In this document: piece by piece, positions 1 to 5,410 of the stretch
Layout of the letters: each line of letters opens with the position of its first letter
Position numbering within the stretch: position 1 is the first letter of the stretch
NCBI GenBank assembly: GCA_026416065.1
Contig: JAOAFW010000219.1
Coordinates: forward strand, 1-5,410
Length of the DNA stretch: 5,410 nt
Direction: 5' to 3'
Origin: Fimbriimonadales bacterium
GTDB taxonomy: Bacteria; Armatimonadota; Fimbriimonadia; Fimbriimonadales; GBS-DC
The notes under the pieces: generated by a model
Told to the model about the DNA's origin: nothing
The model's input: only the letters and a program-made list of their open reading frames with translations
Databases searched by the model: none
Program-made: the position numbers and the translations under genes

Positions 1-906
1 CTCTCCGACGGGTTTGAGTATGTGCGCTGGTGCTTAGACCGCGGGCTGCACATCGACGACTTCGCGCCGAAGTTCTCGTTCTTCTTCAACGCGCACATCG
101 ACTTTTTTGAGGAGATAGGCAAGTACCGCGCGGCGCGGCGCATCTGGGCGCGTGAGATGCGTGAGACCTTCGGCGCACGGAACCCGCGCTCCTGGTGGCT
201 CCGATTCCACACGCAGACCGCGGGCGTCTCGCTCACGATGCAGCAGCCGTATGTGAACCTGATTCGCTCCACGATTGAAGCGTTAGCGGCAGCGCTGGGC
301 GGCACGCAGTCGCTCCATGTGAACTCGTTCGATGAGGCATGGGCGCTCCCGACGGAGGAAGCCGTGTTGCTCTCGCTGCGGACGCAGCAGGTGATTGCGC
401 ACGAGTCGGGCGTGACGAACACGGTGGATCCGCTCGGCGGGTCGTACTTCGGGGAGTGGATGACCGACAAGATGGAGGAGGGCGCGCGCGAATACTTCCG
501 CCGCATCGAGGAAGAGGGCGGCGTTATCCCGGCTATTAAGAGCGGTTTCTTCCAGCAAGAAATCGCCGACGCTGCGTACCGATTCCAGCAGCGTGTGGAA
601 GAGCGCGATTTCGTCTGGGTGGGCATCAACGAGTACCAGATGGGCGAGGAGCCAATCCCCTTCCGCATTCTGAAGATTGAACATGAGGCGCACGAGAAGC
701 AGGTCAAACGCCTCGCTGAATTGCGCCGCCGCCGCGACAACCGAGCCGTCGCCCAAGCACTGAAAGACCTCGTCGCCGCTGCACGGCGCGAGGAGAACCT
801 GATGGTGCCCATCCTGAACGCCATCAAAGCCTACGCGACACTCGGCGAGATGGTCAACGCGCTCAAAGAGGTGTATGGCACCTACACTGAAGGCGCAGCG
901 ATTTAG
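1..906 (+). CDS. mcmA1: Methylmalonyl-CoA mutase-family large chain, N-terminal/catalytic type, 3' part (5' truncated by window)
   Basis: Adenosylcobalamin-dependent acyl-CoA mutase, catalytic (TIM-barrel) chain. The classic reaction is (R)-methylmalonyl-CoA to succinyl-CoA in the cytoplasm. The reading frame is open from base 1, so the gene starts upstream; 301 C-terminal residues are visible. Numbering from base 1, conserved blocks are APKFSFFF (22-29), FHTQTAGVSLT (69-79), GGTQSLHVNSFDEA (100-113) and DPLGGSYF (143-150). They match the second half of the barrel and the following helical region. The protein stops after IKAYATLGEMVNALKEVYGTY, where the large-chain-only (split) forms end. There is no DxHxxG cobalamin-binding domain here or downstream, so a separate B12 subunit is expected elsewhere. 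The residues that best separate methylmalonyl-, isobutyryl- and 2-hydroxyisobutyryl-CoA mutases lie in the missing N-terminal half, so the substrate is undecided (icmA or hcmA type possible). The family call is very secure. It converges with the M28 gene. Confidence 0.96.
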   Translation, partial: LSDGFEYVRWCLDRGLHIDDFAPKFSFFFNAHIDFFEEIGKYRAARRIWAREMRETFGARNPRSWWLRFHTQTAGVSLTMQQPYVNLIRSTIEALAAALGGTQSLHVNSFDEAWALPTEEAVLLSLRTQQVIAHESGVTNTVDPLGGSYFGEWMTDKMEEGAREYFRRIEEEGGVIPAIKSGFFQQEIADAAYRFQQRVEERDFVWVGINEYQMGEEPIPFRILKIEHEAHEKQVKRLAELRRRRDNRAVAQALKDLVAAARREENLMVPILNAIKAYATLGEMVNALKEVYGTYTEGAAI

Positions 907-1118
907 TGGCGCACTGTTGCCCCATCCCCTCTCCCGCTTGCAGGGGAGGGGATGGGGGCGAGCGGGAAAAAAGGATATCCGAATTGCGAAGAGTTTGAGT
1001 ATTTTCAACGGGAATCATGAAGCAAGGTACAATGGTGTCCTCGCTGTCGTGTTCTGAACAGGGGATGTCGTCGCACCTTGCGACTCGTCCTGATTGCACA
1101 CTGTTTCGTGATTAGCAC
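907..1118. other. Convergent intergenic region
   Basis: This is the gap between the stops of the mutase gene (plus) and the M28 peptidase gene (minus). It holds the GC-rich palindrome at 920-957 (separate entry) and a small perfect hairpin at 1070-1084 (6-bp arms gtcgca/tgcgac, 3-base loop). That hairpin is not followed by a T-run on either strand, so it is a weak terminator candidate at best. A 7-base inverted pair, gcaaggt (1022-1028) and accttgc (1075-1081), could be chance. I see no convincing gene or promoter. Open frames crossing it run antisense into the mutase and have no recognisable protein content. Confidence 0.6.
920..957. repeat. GC-rich palindrome (REP-like; possible mutase 3' end)
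   Basis: Twelve bases, ccccatcccctc (920-931), pair perfectly with gaggggatgggg (946-957). The stem extends by one T-G wobble (932/945) and two C-G pairs, leaving an 8-base loop. It starts 13 bases after the mutase stop codon. No T-run follows on either strand (plus strand continues gggcgagcggg then A's), so it is not a canonical intrinsic terminator. It could act as an RNA 3'-end stabiliser or a bidirectional transcription block between converging genes. C/G-rich palindromes of this general look are common dispersed intergenic repeats in many bacteria. Whether this one is repeated in its genome cannot be seen here. Confidence 0.7.
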
Positions 1119-2294
1119 TTATTCGCCCCGCACGAACGCCACGATCACTTGAGTCGCTCGTTCGAGGTCGCTCTCGGATATATTTTCAAGCGTATCTGTA
1201 ATCCAGTGCCAGTTTGGGGGGATGCCCGGCTCCTGCTCACACCACATCGCGATTGCCTTGTATCTGCCCAGATAAAATGGTAGTGCGTCAGTGTACGCGC
1301 CGTGAGGTACCGCACTGGGCTTGAGATTCCATTCGGGATGGGCGCGTGCGAGGCATTCCATCGCGTGAACCATGTCGGGATGAGCGAGAGCACGGGGCAT
1401 CATCGCCTCTGCTACCAGATAGCGGGGTTCACCCAACCCAATATGGTCGATAATGAGGAACTCCGCGTCGCGCAACTGGAAACCGTACTCGCGCTCAAAA
1501 GCGAATGCGCCGTTGGGTCTTCCGACTTCTTCACATCCCGTGAACACGCCCCAGACTTCTGTGTCTGGGAGCGGGCTCTGCCCCAGTTGTTCCATCAGCG
1601 TGAGCAGCGCGACAGTTCCGGAACCGTTGTCGTTTGTGCCCTCTACCCACGGCAAGAACCGCTCACGGTGGATAAGGAGACCCGCGCCATACGATGCGAC
1701 CAGCCCACCCAATGTCATCACGCCCCGCGCCCACGGGATGACCCAGGACCAGCCAAGCAGGGGGGCAAGCGCAAGTAAAACCGCAAGCAATGTGTGTATC
1801 AGGAGCAACCCCGCCTGGAGTTGAAAGTTGCGTCCGAAGGCACGCACATGCTTGGGATGCCACATCAACGCCGCACGCTGACTATCGATATGTGCCATCA
1901 CCACAACGCGCCGACGGGGTTGCGCCTGCGCAGGGGCAACAGCAATCAAGTTTGCGCTTGCATGCTGAGGGAAAAGACGCATCACATCCCACCGACCGCT
2001 GACCAGCCCCCAGAACATCGCCATCCCAAGAAGGCTCATCGCGCTCCCAATAAGCCACGCCCAAAACGCGCTGAGCCAAGCCAACGCTGCTGATAGGATG
2101 AACAGGATAGAGACGGTCAGCCATGCAGGGGTGAGCGAGGGGACACTCTGAAATGGCTGCTCAAACACGGTCAGCCCACTTTCCTGAAGGCGACGGTGGA
2201 GATAAGCGCGTAAGCGCGCCTCCGCTTCACTCGTCGCGGGGCGCGCTCCGAAAGCAAGCGCTATTTCCTTCAGATTCTGATAAGTGGTGCGCAT
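1119..2294 (-). CDS. Membrane-bound M28-family zinc metallopeptidase (four predicted TM helices)
   Basis: 391 residues, probably a two-zinc aminopeptidase-like enzyme in the membrane. The M28 ligand pattern can be read in order: H135 and D137 (VVVMAHIDS), D222 (GTNDNGSG), the E255-E256 pair (FTGCEEVG; E255 catalytic base, E256 ligand), D283 (LIIDHIG) and H363 (NWHWITDTLENI). All expected metal ligands are present, so the enzyme is probably active. Two hydrophobic hairpins are visible: about 56-98 before the catalytic core, and about 160-208 inside it, between H135 and D222. Both are even-numbered, so the two halves of the active site lie on the same side. Arginine-rich flanks (for example R127-R129 and R210/R212) suggest the cytoplasmic side (inference). 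The ATG start is 6 bases beyond a terminator-like hairpin, and the only SD-like stretch (AAAGGGG) lies in that hairpin about 14 bases upstream. No N-terminal export signal is seen. The substrate is unknown. Confidence 0.88.
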   Translation of the reverse strand: MRTTYQNLKEIALAFGARPATSEAEARLRAYLHRRLQESGLTVFEQPFQSVPSLTPAWLTVSILFILSAALAWLSAFWAWLIGSAMSLLGMAMFWGLVSGRWDVMRLFPQHASANLIAVAPAQAQPRRRVVVMAHIDSQRAALMWHPKHVRAFGRNFQLQAGLLLIHTLLAVLLALAPLLGWSWVIPWARGVMTLGGLVASYGAGLLIHRERFLPWVEGTNDNGSGTVALLTLMEQLGQSPLPDTEVWGVFTGCEEVGRPNGAFAFEREYGFQLRDAEFLIIDHIGLGEPRYLVAEAMMPRALAHPDMVHAMECLARAHPEWNLKPSAVPHGAYTDALPFYLGRYKAIAMWCEQEPGIPPNWHWITDTLENISESDLERATQVIVAFVRGE

Positions 2295-2300
2295 ACGAAA

Positions 2301-2349
2301 AGAGCGTCCCCTTTCAAGCGCGGATCCCCCGCCAGAAAAGGGACGCTCT
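2301..2349 (-). terminator. Intrinsic-type terminator of the pseudopilin gene
   Basis: On the minus strand, 15-base arms at 2349-2335 and 2315-2301 pair throughout, with a single G-U wobble; read as plus-strand RNA the same position is a C-A mismatch. The 19-base loop can form a small inner GC stem. The arm is followed by TTTTCG, giving a short U-run together with the last U of the stem. The hairpin begins 16 bases after the pseudopilin stop codon. The wobble polarity and the U-run both point to minus-strand use. The hairpin ends 6 bases before the M28 start codon. Confidence 0.8.
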
Positions 2350-2365
2350 GGAACACGCCTCCGCT

Positions 2366-3202
2366 TTATCGGAGAGACTTCACGCAGCGTCCCAGCGTGC
2401 CTGAGAACTGGTCATCCGAGGGGATGCCCCACAGGTCGCGCGAGCCAGGGATATTCGCCGCTGTGTCGCAAACTTTGCGGTTCTGGTTGCCGCAGGTGCG
2501 GTTGAACGGCGCCATCTGGGCACACCACAGACGGAACTGCTTGTTGCTGATGTTGATACAGGTCTGGTTCGCCTGGGTTACCTTGATTGTTTTCGCGTGT
2601 CCGTCAGCATAGGCGACCGAGGCGGTCTCGTTGTGGCGTCCTTCCACAGGCGAGTTGAACAGTGCGCAGTTCCCAGTGCCGCCCTGAACCGTGAGCTGAC
2701 CATCCAGATACGCTGCCGTCTCTGCGACATATTCCAGCTCCGCCAGTTTGACGGGTGGCTGGTTCGTGGCGCCAGTGATGGTATTGTTGGGACCATCCTC
2801 AAAGAGAGCGAAGTTCGCCACATAACTCAGCCAGCGGAACTGTCCGCATTCGGGAATGCCCAACAGACTGCGCCAGAACGCATCCAGATCCATTTCGCGG
2901 CGCCGAGAAGGACATTCATAAATGTCCTTATTCTTCACATACGGTTCAATTGCGGCGAGCATCGTATAGGCGCAGTCTTGATTGTTCACCCGCGCACGAT
3001 AAACGCTCATAGGGTAGGTCTCGTCGTAGTCCTGGATGTACTGGAAAACGCCCAGTCCCGCCTGCTTCATGTTGTTAACGCACTGGGTCTGACGTGCCTT
3101 CTCGCGCGCTTGCGCGAACACAGGGAACAGTATCGCCGCTAAAATGGCGATAATCGCGATAACGACCAGAAGCTCGATCAATGTGAATCCACGATACCGC
3201 AT
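2366..3202 (-). CDS. DUF1559-type (H-X9-DG) prepilin-like/pseudopilin protein
   Basis: 278 residues. The N-terminus MRYRG|FTLIELLVVIAII is a class III prepilin signal: prepilin peptidase should cut after G5, leaving F at +1 and the conserved E at +5 (E10). The hydrophobic helix at about 6-30 anchors the protein and packs into a pilus or pseudopilus. The segment FPVFAQAREKARQ and the later H190-X9-D200-G201 motif (RHNETASVAYADG) place it in the DUF1559 family, which is heavily expanded in Armatimonadota and Planctomycetota and whose roles are mostly undefined. The mature domain has ten cysteines (41, 77, 97, 119, 179, 215, 227, 237, 245, 273), an even number compatible with disulfides outside the cytoplasm. 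The start is set by a strong SD. No secretion or pilus assembly genes are in the window, so this may be one of many stand-alone paralogues. Family assignment is firm; function is not. Confidence 0.94.
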   Translation of the reverse strand: MRYRGFTLIELLVVIAIIAILAAILFPVFAQAREKARQTQCVNNMKQAGLGVFQYIQDYDETYPMSVYRARVNNQDCAYTMLAAIEPYVKNKDIYECPSRRREMDLDAFWRSLLGIPECGQFRWLSYVANFALFEDGPNNTITGATNQPPVKLAELEYVAETAAYLDGQLTVQGGTGNCALFNSPVEGRHNETASVAYADGHAKTIKVTQANQTCINISNKQFRLWCAQMAPFNRTCGNQNRKVCDTAANIPGSRDLWGIPSDDQFSGTLGRCVKSLR

Positions 3203-3211
3203 CGTTCGGTT

Positions 3212-3219
3212 ACCTCCTC
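3212..3219 (-). promoter_or_regulatory. Ribosome binding site of the pseudopilin gene
   Basis: The minus strand reads GAGGAGGT, a near-perfect Shine-Dalgarno match. GGAGG ends 10 bases before the ATG. The same 10-base spacing is used below to choose the start of the upstream dockerin-like gene. Confidence 0.9.
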
Positions 3220-3297
3220 GTAAGGTTTGGGATTCTACCCCTTAGTCAAGATTCCTGCTACAAAAAGTTCCCAATTGCTCCAAAGGAATGGGATGTT

Positions 3298-3384
3298 GCG
3301 AGATTTCTCACCTTGCTCGAAATAACAAAGGAAGATGGACGGCACTATAGCCGTCATTCCGAGCATCAAAGTGAGAAATCTCGC
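3298..3384. repeat. Composite palindromic repeat with nested hairpin
   Basis: The outer arms gcgagatttctcac (3298-3311) and gtgagaaatctcgc (3371-3384) are a perfect 14-base inverted repeat. After an indel the symmetry resumes: gctcgaaataac (3315-3326) against gtcattccgagc (3353-3364), 10 of 12 matching. Inside sits a second perfect hairpin, gacggc(actata)gccgtc (3338-3355), so the two systems partly overlap. The motif gtcattccgagc...gtgagaaatctcg resembles widely dispersed bacterial intergenic palindromes of the type gtcattgcgagcgaag..caatctc (from memory). It lies 7 bases beyond the dockerin-like stop codon. It lacks a U-run, so it is probably a REP/MITE-like element that may also shape the mRNA 3' end. 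Confidence 0.78.
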
Positions 3385-3391
3385 GTGTCGG

Positions 3392-4222
3392 TTAGCTGCT
3401 GCAGCTTGCGCCGAAGTTGAACAACACGATGAGCAGGTCCGCGTCGTCCACTACGCCGTCGGCGTTGATATCGCCTTGCCCGCTGCTGCCGAAGTTGAAT
3501 AATACAATCAGCAGGTCGGCATCGTCGATGGTGCAATCGCCGTTCGCATCACCACTTGAGCGCAGCCCGCCGCTATAGCCGACGGCACGGATCGTGTACG
3601 CACGCGCGCAAGTGGGCACAGGACCACCCGTGTCACAATTGCCCGCTTGCATCAGTAGCCCGTCGAACCCAATAAAGTTGAGGTTCTCATCTGGGGGATC
3701 GACAACCTGAGCCGCCAGCGCGAGATCTACCCCACAAAGACAGCTAAGGGGGTCACTCTGACAGCTCGACAGTTCGGTAATCTGCATCGTGAAGTCGCCG
3801 TAGACGCGGGTCACCTTGAACCACTGCTGAACACCACCTGCGATAAAGGTGCAGTGGGGAGGATTGAAAACTCTCTGCCCCTGCCAGCGCACCTGGTTTG
3901 TACCGACAGGCGTGCCGATGAAAGTCACAAGTTCATTCGACTGGATGGTGTTTACCATCTGACCTATGGTAAGCTGGAAGTCCAGAGCAACGCCATCGTT
4001 GTTCAAGTCTTGCAGCTGCACGCAGACAGGGTTTTGGTTGCCGAGTCCGCCGCTAAATGCAGAGATATTGCACTGAAGTCCAACGCGAATGTAGTATGGC
4101 GAATCGTTCAGTCGGAAGGACATTTTGCCGGTCTGAATAAGTTTTTGCACAGGGGTCTGTGCCGTCGCAACGCTGGTCAGCGCGAACGCGCTGACGATGC
4201 CGAAAAGGATCGCCTTTCGCAT
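3392..4222 (-). CDS. Secreted cysteine-rich protein with C-terminal double dockerin-like (type I) calcium-loop module
   Basis: 276 residues from the chosen ATG. A Sec signal peptide is clear: MRK, a hydrophobic core (about 4-18), and an AxA site giving SVATA|Q after residue 21. The body (about 30-220) is not a family I recognise. At the C-terminus are two EF-hand-like loops: D225-N227-D229...D236 (GDANGDCTIDDAD) and D251-N253-D255-G256...D262 (GDINADGVVDDAD), each followed by LLIVLFNFG. This is the layout of type I dockerin repeats, found well beyond cellulosomes. Another DxNxDG stretch (DLNNDG, 72-77) may bind calcium. There are ten cysteines, one (C230) replacing the usual glycine of the first loop. 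The start is ATG at 4222 because GGAGG lies 10 bases upstream, as for the pseudopilin gene; in-frame ATG 4228 is only 4 bases from it and GTG 4231 overlaps it. It has its own promoter. Likely exported; partner or ligand unknown. Confidence 0.85.
   Translation of the reverse strand: MRKAILFGIVSAFALTSVATAQTPVQKLIQTGKMSFRLNDSPYYIRVGLQCNISAFSGGLGNQNPVCVQLQDLNNDGVALDFQLTIGQMVNTIQSNELVTFIGTPVGTNQVRWQGQRVFNPPHCTFIAGGVQQWFKVTRVYGDFTMQITELSSCQSDPLSCLCGVDLALAAQVVDPPDENLNFIGFDGLLMQAGNCDTGGPVPTCARAYTIRAVGYSGGLRSSGDANGDCTIDDADLLIVLFNFGSSGQGDINADGVVDDADLLIVLFNFGASCSS
3410..3526 (-). repeat. Tandem calcium-loop repeat at DNA level
   Basis: The two copies of DDADLLIVLFNFG are encoded at 3488-3526 (first) and 3410-3448 (second), 78 bases apart. 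The 39-base units differ at six positions, all third-codon and all synonymous (GAT/GAC, GCC/GCG, CTG/CTC, ATT/ATC, GTA/GTG, TTA/TTG). The protein identity is therefore kept by selection or by an older duplication, not by very recent copying. Confidence 0.85.
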
Positions 4223-4232
4223 GGTCATCACA

Positions 4233-4237
4233 CCTCC
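4233..4237 (-). promoter_or_regulatory. Ribosome binding site deciding the start of the dockerin-like gene
   Basis: The minus strand reads GGAGG. It is 10 bases from ATG 4222, 4 bases from ATG 4228, and overlaps the region just before GTG 4231. The 10-base spacing equals that of the pseudopilin gene, favouring ATG 4222 and a protein beginning MRKAILFG. Confidence 0.75.
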
Positions 4238-4254
4238 GTTGGTAAAGATGACTT

Positions 4255-4283
4255 ATTATAGCACATTTTTTGGCGGTTTGCAA
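4255..4283 (-). promoter_or_regulatory. Sigma-70-type promoter of the dockerin-like gene
   Basis: On the minus strand a -35 box TTGCAA (4283-4278) is followed by a 17-base spacer and a consensus -10 box TATAAT (4260-4255), preceded by TGC as an extended -10. Transcription would begin near 4248, giving a leader of about 25 bases containing the GGAGG site. The -35 box starts 6 bases past the last base of the glycosyltransferase stop codon, so the secreted protein can be made independently of that gene. Confidence 0.82.
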
Positions 4284-4289
4284 GCACAT

Positions 4290-5410
4290 CTATTTCCCGC
4301 ATGGTGCGTTAGGCGACTGACCGCTGAACAAGCGATCGTACGCAGTGAGCAATACCTGCTCGCTGCGTTCCCAGCTGAGGCAATCCATGAACCGCTGGCG
4401 TCCATACTGGCTCATAAAGCGGCGGCGTTCCTCATCAAGGAGGAGTTCCAAAATCGTGTCGCCAAATGCTTCCGGGCTGTCGTTGGGGGGCGAGACCAAA
4501 GCTTCCTGCGCTGACCACTTATTCTCGATGCTCTGCGTGGCGACAATCGGCACGCCCACCGCCATAAACTCGATAATCTTGTTCATGGTGGAACGGGCAG
4601 TGTAGGTATTGTCGGGGTCACTGGCGACACCCACATCCGCCGTGCTGAGGTAGCGCAGCAGCAGGTCACGCTCGCGTACAAAGCCCGTGAAGGTCATGTA
4701 ATCTTGAAGGTTCAGCTCCTGCGTTAGCTGTTTCACTTCCTCAAGGCAATCGCCAGAGCCGATGGCGAGGAAGTGCGCATCGGTATAACCGCGCGTATGC
4801 ACGATATGATGCGCCGCTTTGACAAAGATATCCGTGCCGTCTTGTGGACCCATGATACCCAGATAGCAGACGAGATGCTTTTTACCTTTCTTGAGGCTTG
4901 GGTCAGGCTCAACAGGCATAAACTCGGAGGCACGGGGACCGCTGCGCACGATTACAATCTTCTCGGCGTCGGCTCTGCCGCGCTCCAGAGCGTTCTGACG
5001 GTACGATTCGTTCATCTCGATAATCATGTCCGCAAGATGATACGACCAGCGCTCGAACAGCACCTGGAGGTGATAGAATAGCCCGCGTTTTTTGAAGCGC
5101 ACTTCGTAGAGCTCGGGGCACAGGTCGCGATGTTCGTACACAAACTTTTTGCCACGCGCTTTGTAGTACAGCCCGATTGACCAGAAAATATCCAGTGGGT
5201 TGCCCACATGGAACACATCGAAGCCTTGCTCACGCTCCACACGCTTGCTGAGGCGAAGAGTATGCCACAAGCAGTAGAGCGCTTCTTTGATGAAATTGCC
5301 GACACTATGCGTGGGCGGCAACATCGGATACCGATAGAGATGGACGCCCTCCAAGCAGCAGTATTCGGGGTCCTCAGGGGGGCGAGGTGAAATTACGGAC
5401 ACATGGTAGC
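4290..5410 (-). CDS. GT4-family (WbuB-like) glycosyltransferase, 5' end beyond window
   Basis: Cytoplasmic, probably membrane-associated GT-B glycosyltransferase that moves a sugar from a nucleotide-sugar donor to a growing glycan, as in exopolysaccharide or O-antigen synthesis. The frame is open to the right edge: codons before GTG 5402 read Tyr-His, giving YHVSVISPRP, a usual GT4 first-strand sequence, so the true start (perhaps 20-35 residues upstream) is outside. Numbering from the codon at 5402, landmarks are EGVHLYRYP (18-26), EHRDLCPELYE (90-100), the domain-linking LGIMGPQDGTD (181-191), FLAIGSG (211-217), and the donor-site region SDPDN (261-265) to STMNKIIEFMAVGVPIVAT (271-289) with conserved E278. 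EHRDLCPELY, GPQDG and STMNKIIEFMA are typical of the WbuB-like subgroup. C-terminal helices run to a variable tail. Donor and acceptor cannot be told. It could be part of a larger polysaccharide cluster to the right. Confidence 0.93.
   Translation of the reverse strand, partial: YHVSVISPRPPEDPEYCCLEGVHLYRYPMLPPTHSVGNFIKEALYCLWHTLRLSKRVEREQGFDVFHVGNPLDIFWSIGLYYKARGKKFVYEHRDLCPELYEVRFKKRGLFYHLQVLFERWSYHLADMIIEMNESYRQNALERGRADAEKIVIVRSGPRASEFMPVEPDPSLKKGKKHLVCYLGIMGPQDGTDIFVKAAHHIVHTRGYTDAHFLAIGSGDCLEEVKQLTQELNLQDYMTFTGFVRERDLLLRYLSTADVGVASDPDNTYTARSTMNKIIEFMAVGVPIVATQSIENKWSAQEALVSPPNDSPEAFGDTILELLLDEERRRFMSQYGRQRFMDCLSWERSEQVLLTAYDRLFSGQSPNAPCGK

Noticed and set aside
283..1008. Long minus-strand open frame antisense to the mutase gene
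   Set aside because: The plus frame has unmistakable mutase motifs. The antisense product has no recognisable domain and runs through the intergenic palindrome.
1070..1084. Small 6-bp hairpin downstream of the M28 stop as its terminator
   Set aside because: The stem is short and no T-run follows on the minus strand.
1302..2093. Several plus-strand open frames opposite the M28 gene
   Set aside because: They are shadows of a conserved M28 coding frame with all metal ligands, and their translations look like low-complexity antisense products.
2597..3142. 181-codon plus-strand frame opposite the pseudopilin gene
   Set aside because: The minus frame carries the prepilin signal, the H-X9-DG motif and a strong SD. 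The plus frame has no recognisable content.
3232..3249. Possible pseudopilin promoter: TTGACT (3249-3244) and TAGAAT (3237-3232) on the minus strand
   Set aside because: The boxes are only 6 bases apart, and neither has a good partner at 16-18 bases, so no promoter is called.
3298..3384. CRISPR-like or tRNA-like structure in the repeat region
   Set aside because: There is a single inverted repeat with no direct repeat/spacer series and no cloverleaf or anticodon arm.
4223..4231. Alternative starts of the dockerin-like gene at GTG 4231 or ATG 4228
   Set aside because: GTG 4231 is too close to the GGAGG site and ATG 4228 leaves only 4 bases. ATG 4222 has the same 10-base spacing as the neighbouring gene and gives a standard signal peptide.
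4773..5081. Plus-strand open frames opposite the glycosyltransferase
   Set aside because: Antisense to clear GT4 motifs, with no protein features of their own.

Overview
The window appears to come from a moderately GC-rich bacterium, most likely a member of the Armatimonadota. The main clue is the pseudopilin-like protein at 2366-3202. Its N-terminus (GFTLIELLVVIAIIAILAA, followed closely by FPVFAQAREKARQ) and its H-X9-DG motif are, as far as I recall, characteristic of the large DUF1559-type families of Armatimonadota and Planctomycetota, and the FPVFAQAREKARQ segment is typical of Armatimonadota. The C-terminal double dockerin-like calcium-loop module of the neighbouring secreted protein fits the same groups. 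The assignment is inferred from memory of protein signatures, not from a search.

Layout. On the plus strand, 1-906 is the 3' part of an acyl-CoA mutase large chain (methylmalonyl-CoA mutase N-terminal/catalytic type, without a B12 domain). It converges on a set of minus-strand genes across a 212-bp gap (907-1118) that holds a strong GC-rich palindrome. On the minus strand, in transcription order, come: a GT4-family glycosyltransferase cut by the window's right edge (5410-4290); a secreted, cysteine-rich protein ending in two dockerin-like repeats (4222-3392) with its own good sigma-70-type promoter; a 189-bp gap with a composite palindromic repeat; a type IV pilin/type II secretion-like pseudopilin of the H-X9-DG family (3202-2366); a terminator hairpin; and a four-helix membrane M28 metallopeptidase (2294-1119).

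How they work together. There is no convincing single operon. The dockerin-like gene has its own promoter just after the glycosyltransferase stop, the pseudopilin is followed by an intrinsic-type terminator, and the mutase belongs to a different transcript. Three of the five genes concern the cell envelope or exterior (glycosyltransferase, secreted dockerin-like protein, pseudopilin). The peptidase is an integral membrane protein whose active site I predict faces the cytoplasm. The mutase belongs to central acyl-CoA metabolism; its B12-binding partner is not in the window.

I did not find a clear new defence, mobile or RNA system. The points most worth following up are the membrane hairpin inserted inside the M28 catalytic domain, the terminator that abuts the M28 start codon and covers its only SD-like stretch, and the composite palindrome between the dockerin-like and pseudopilin genes.
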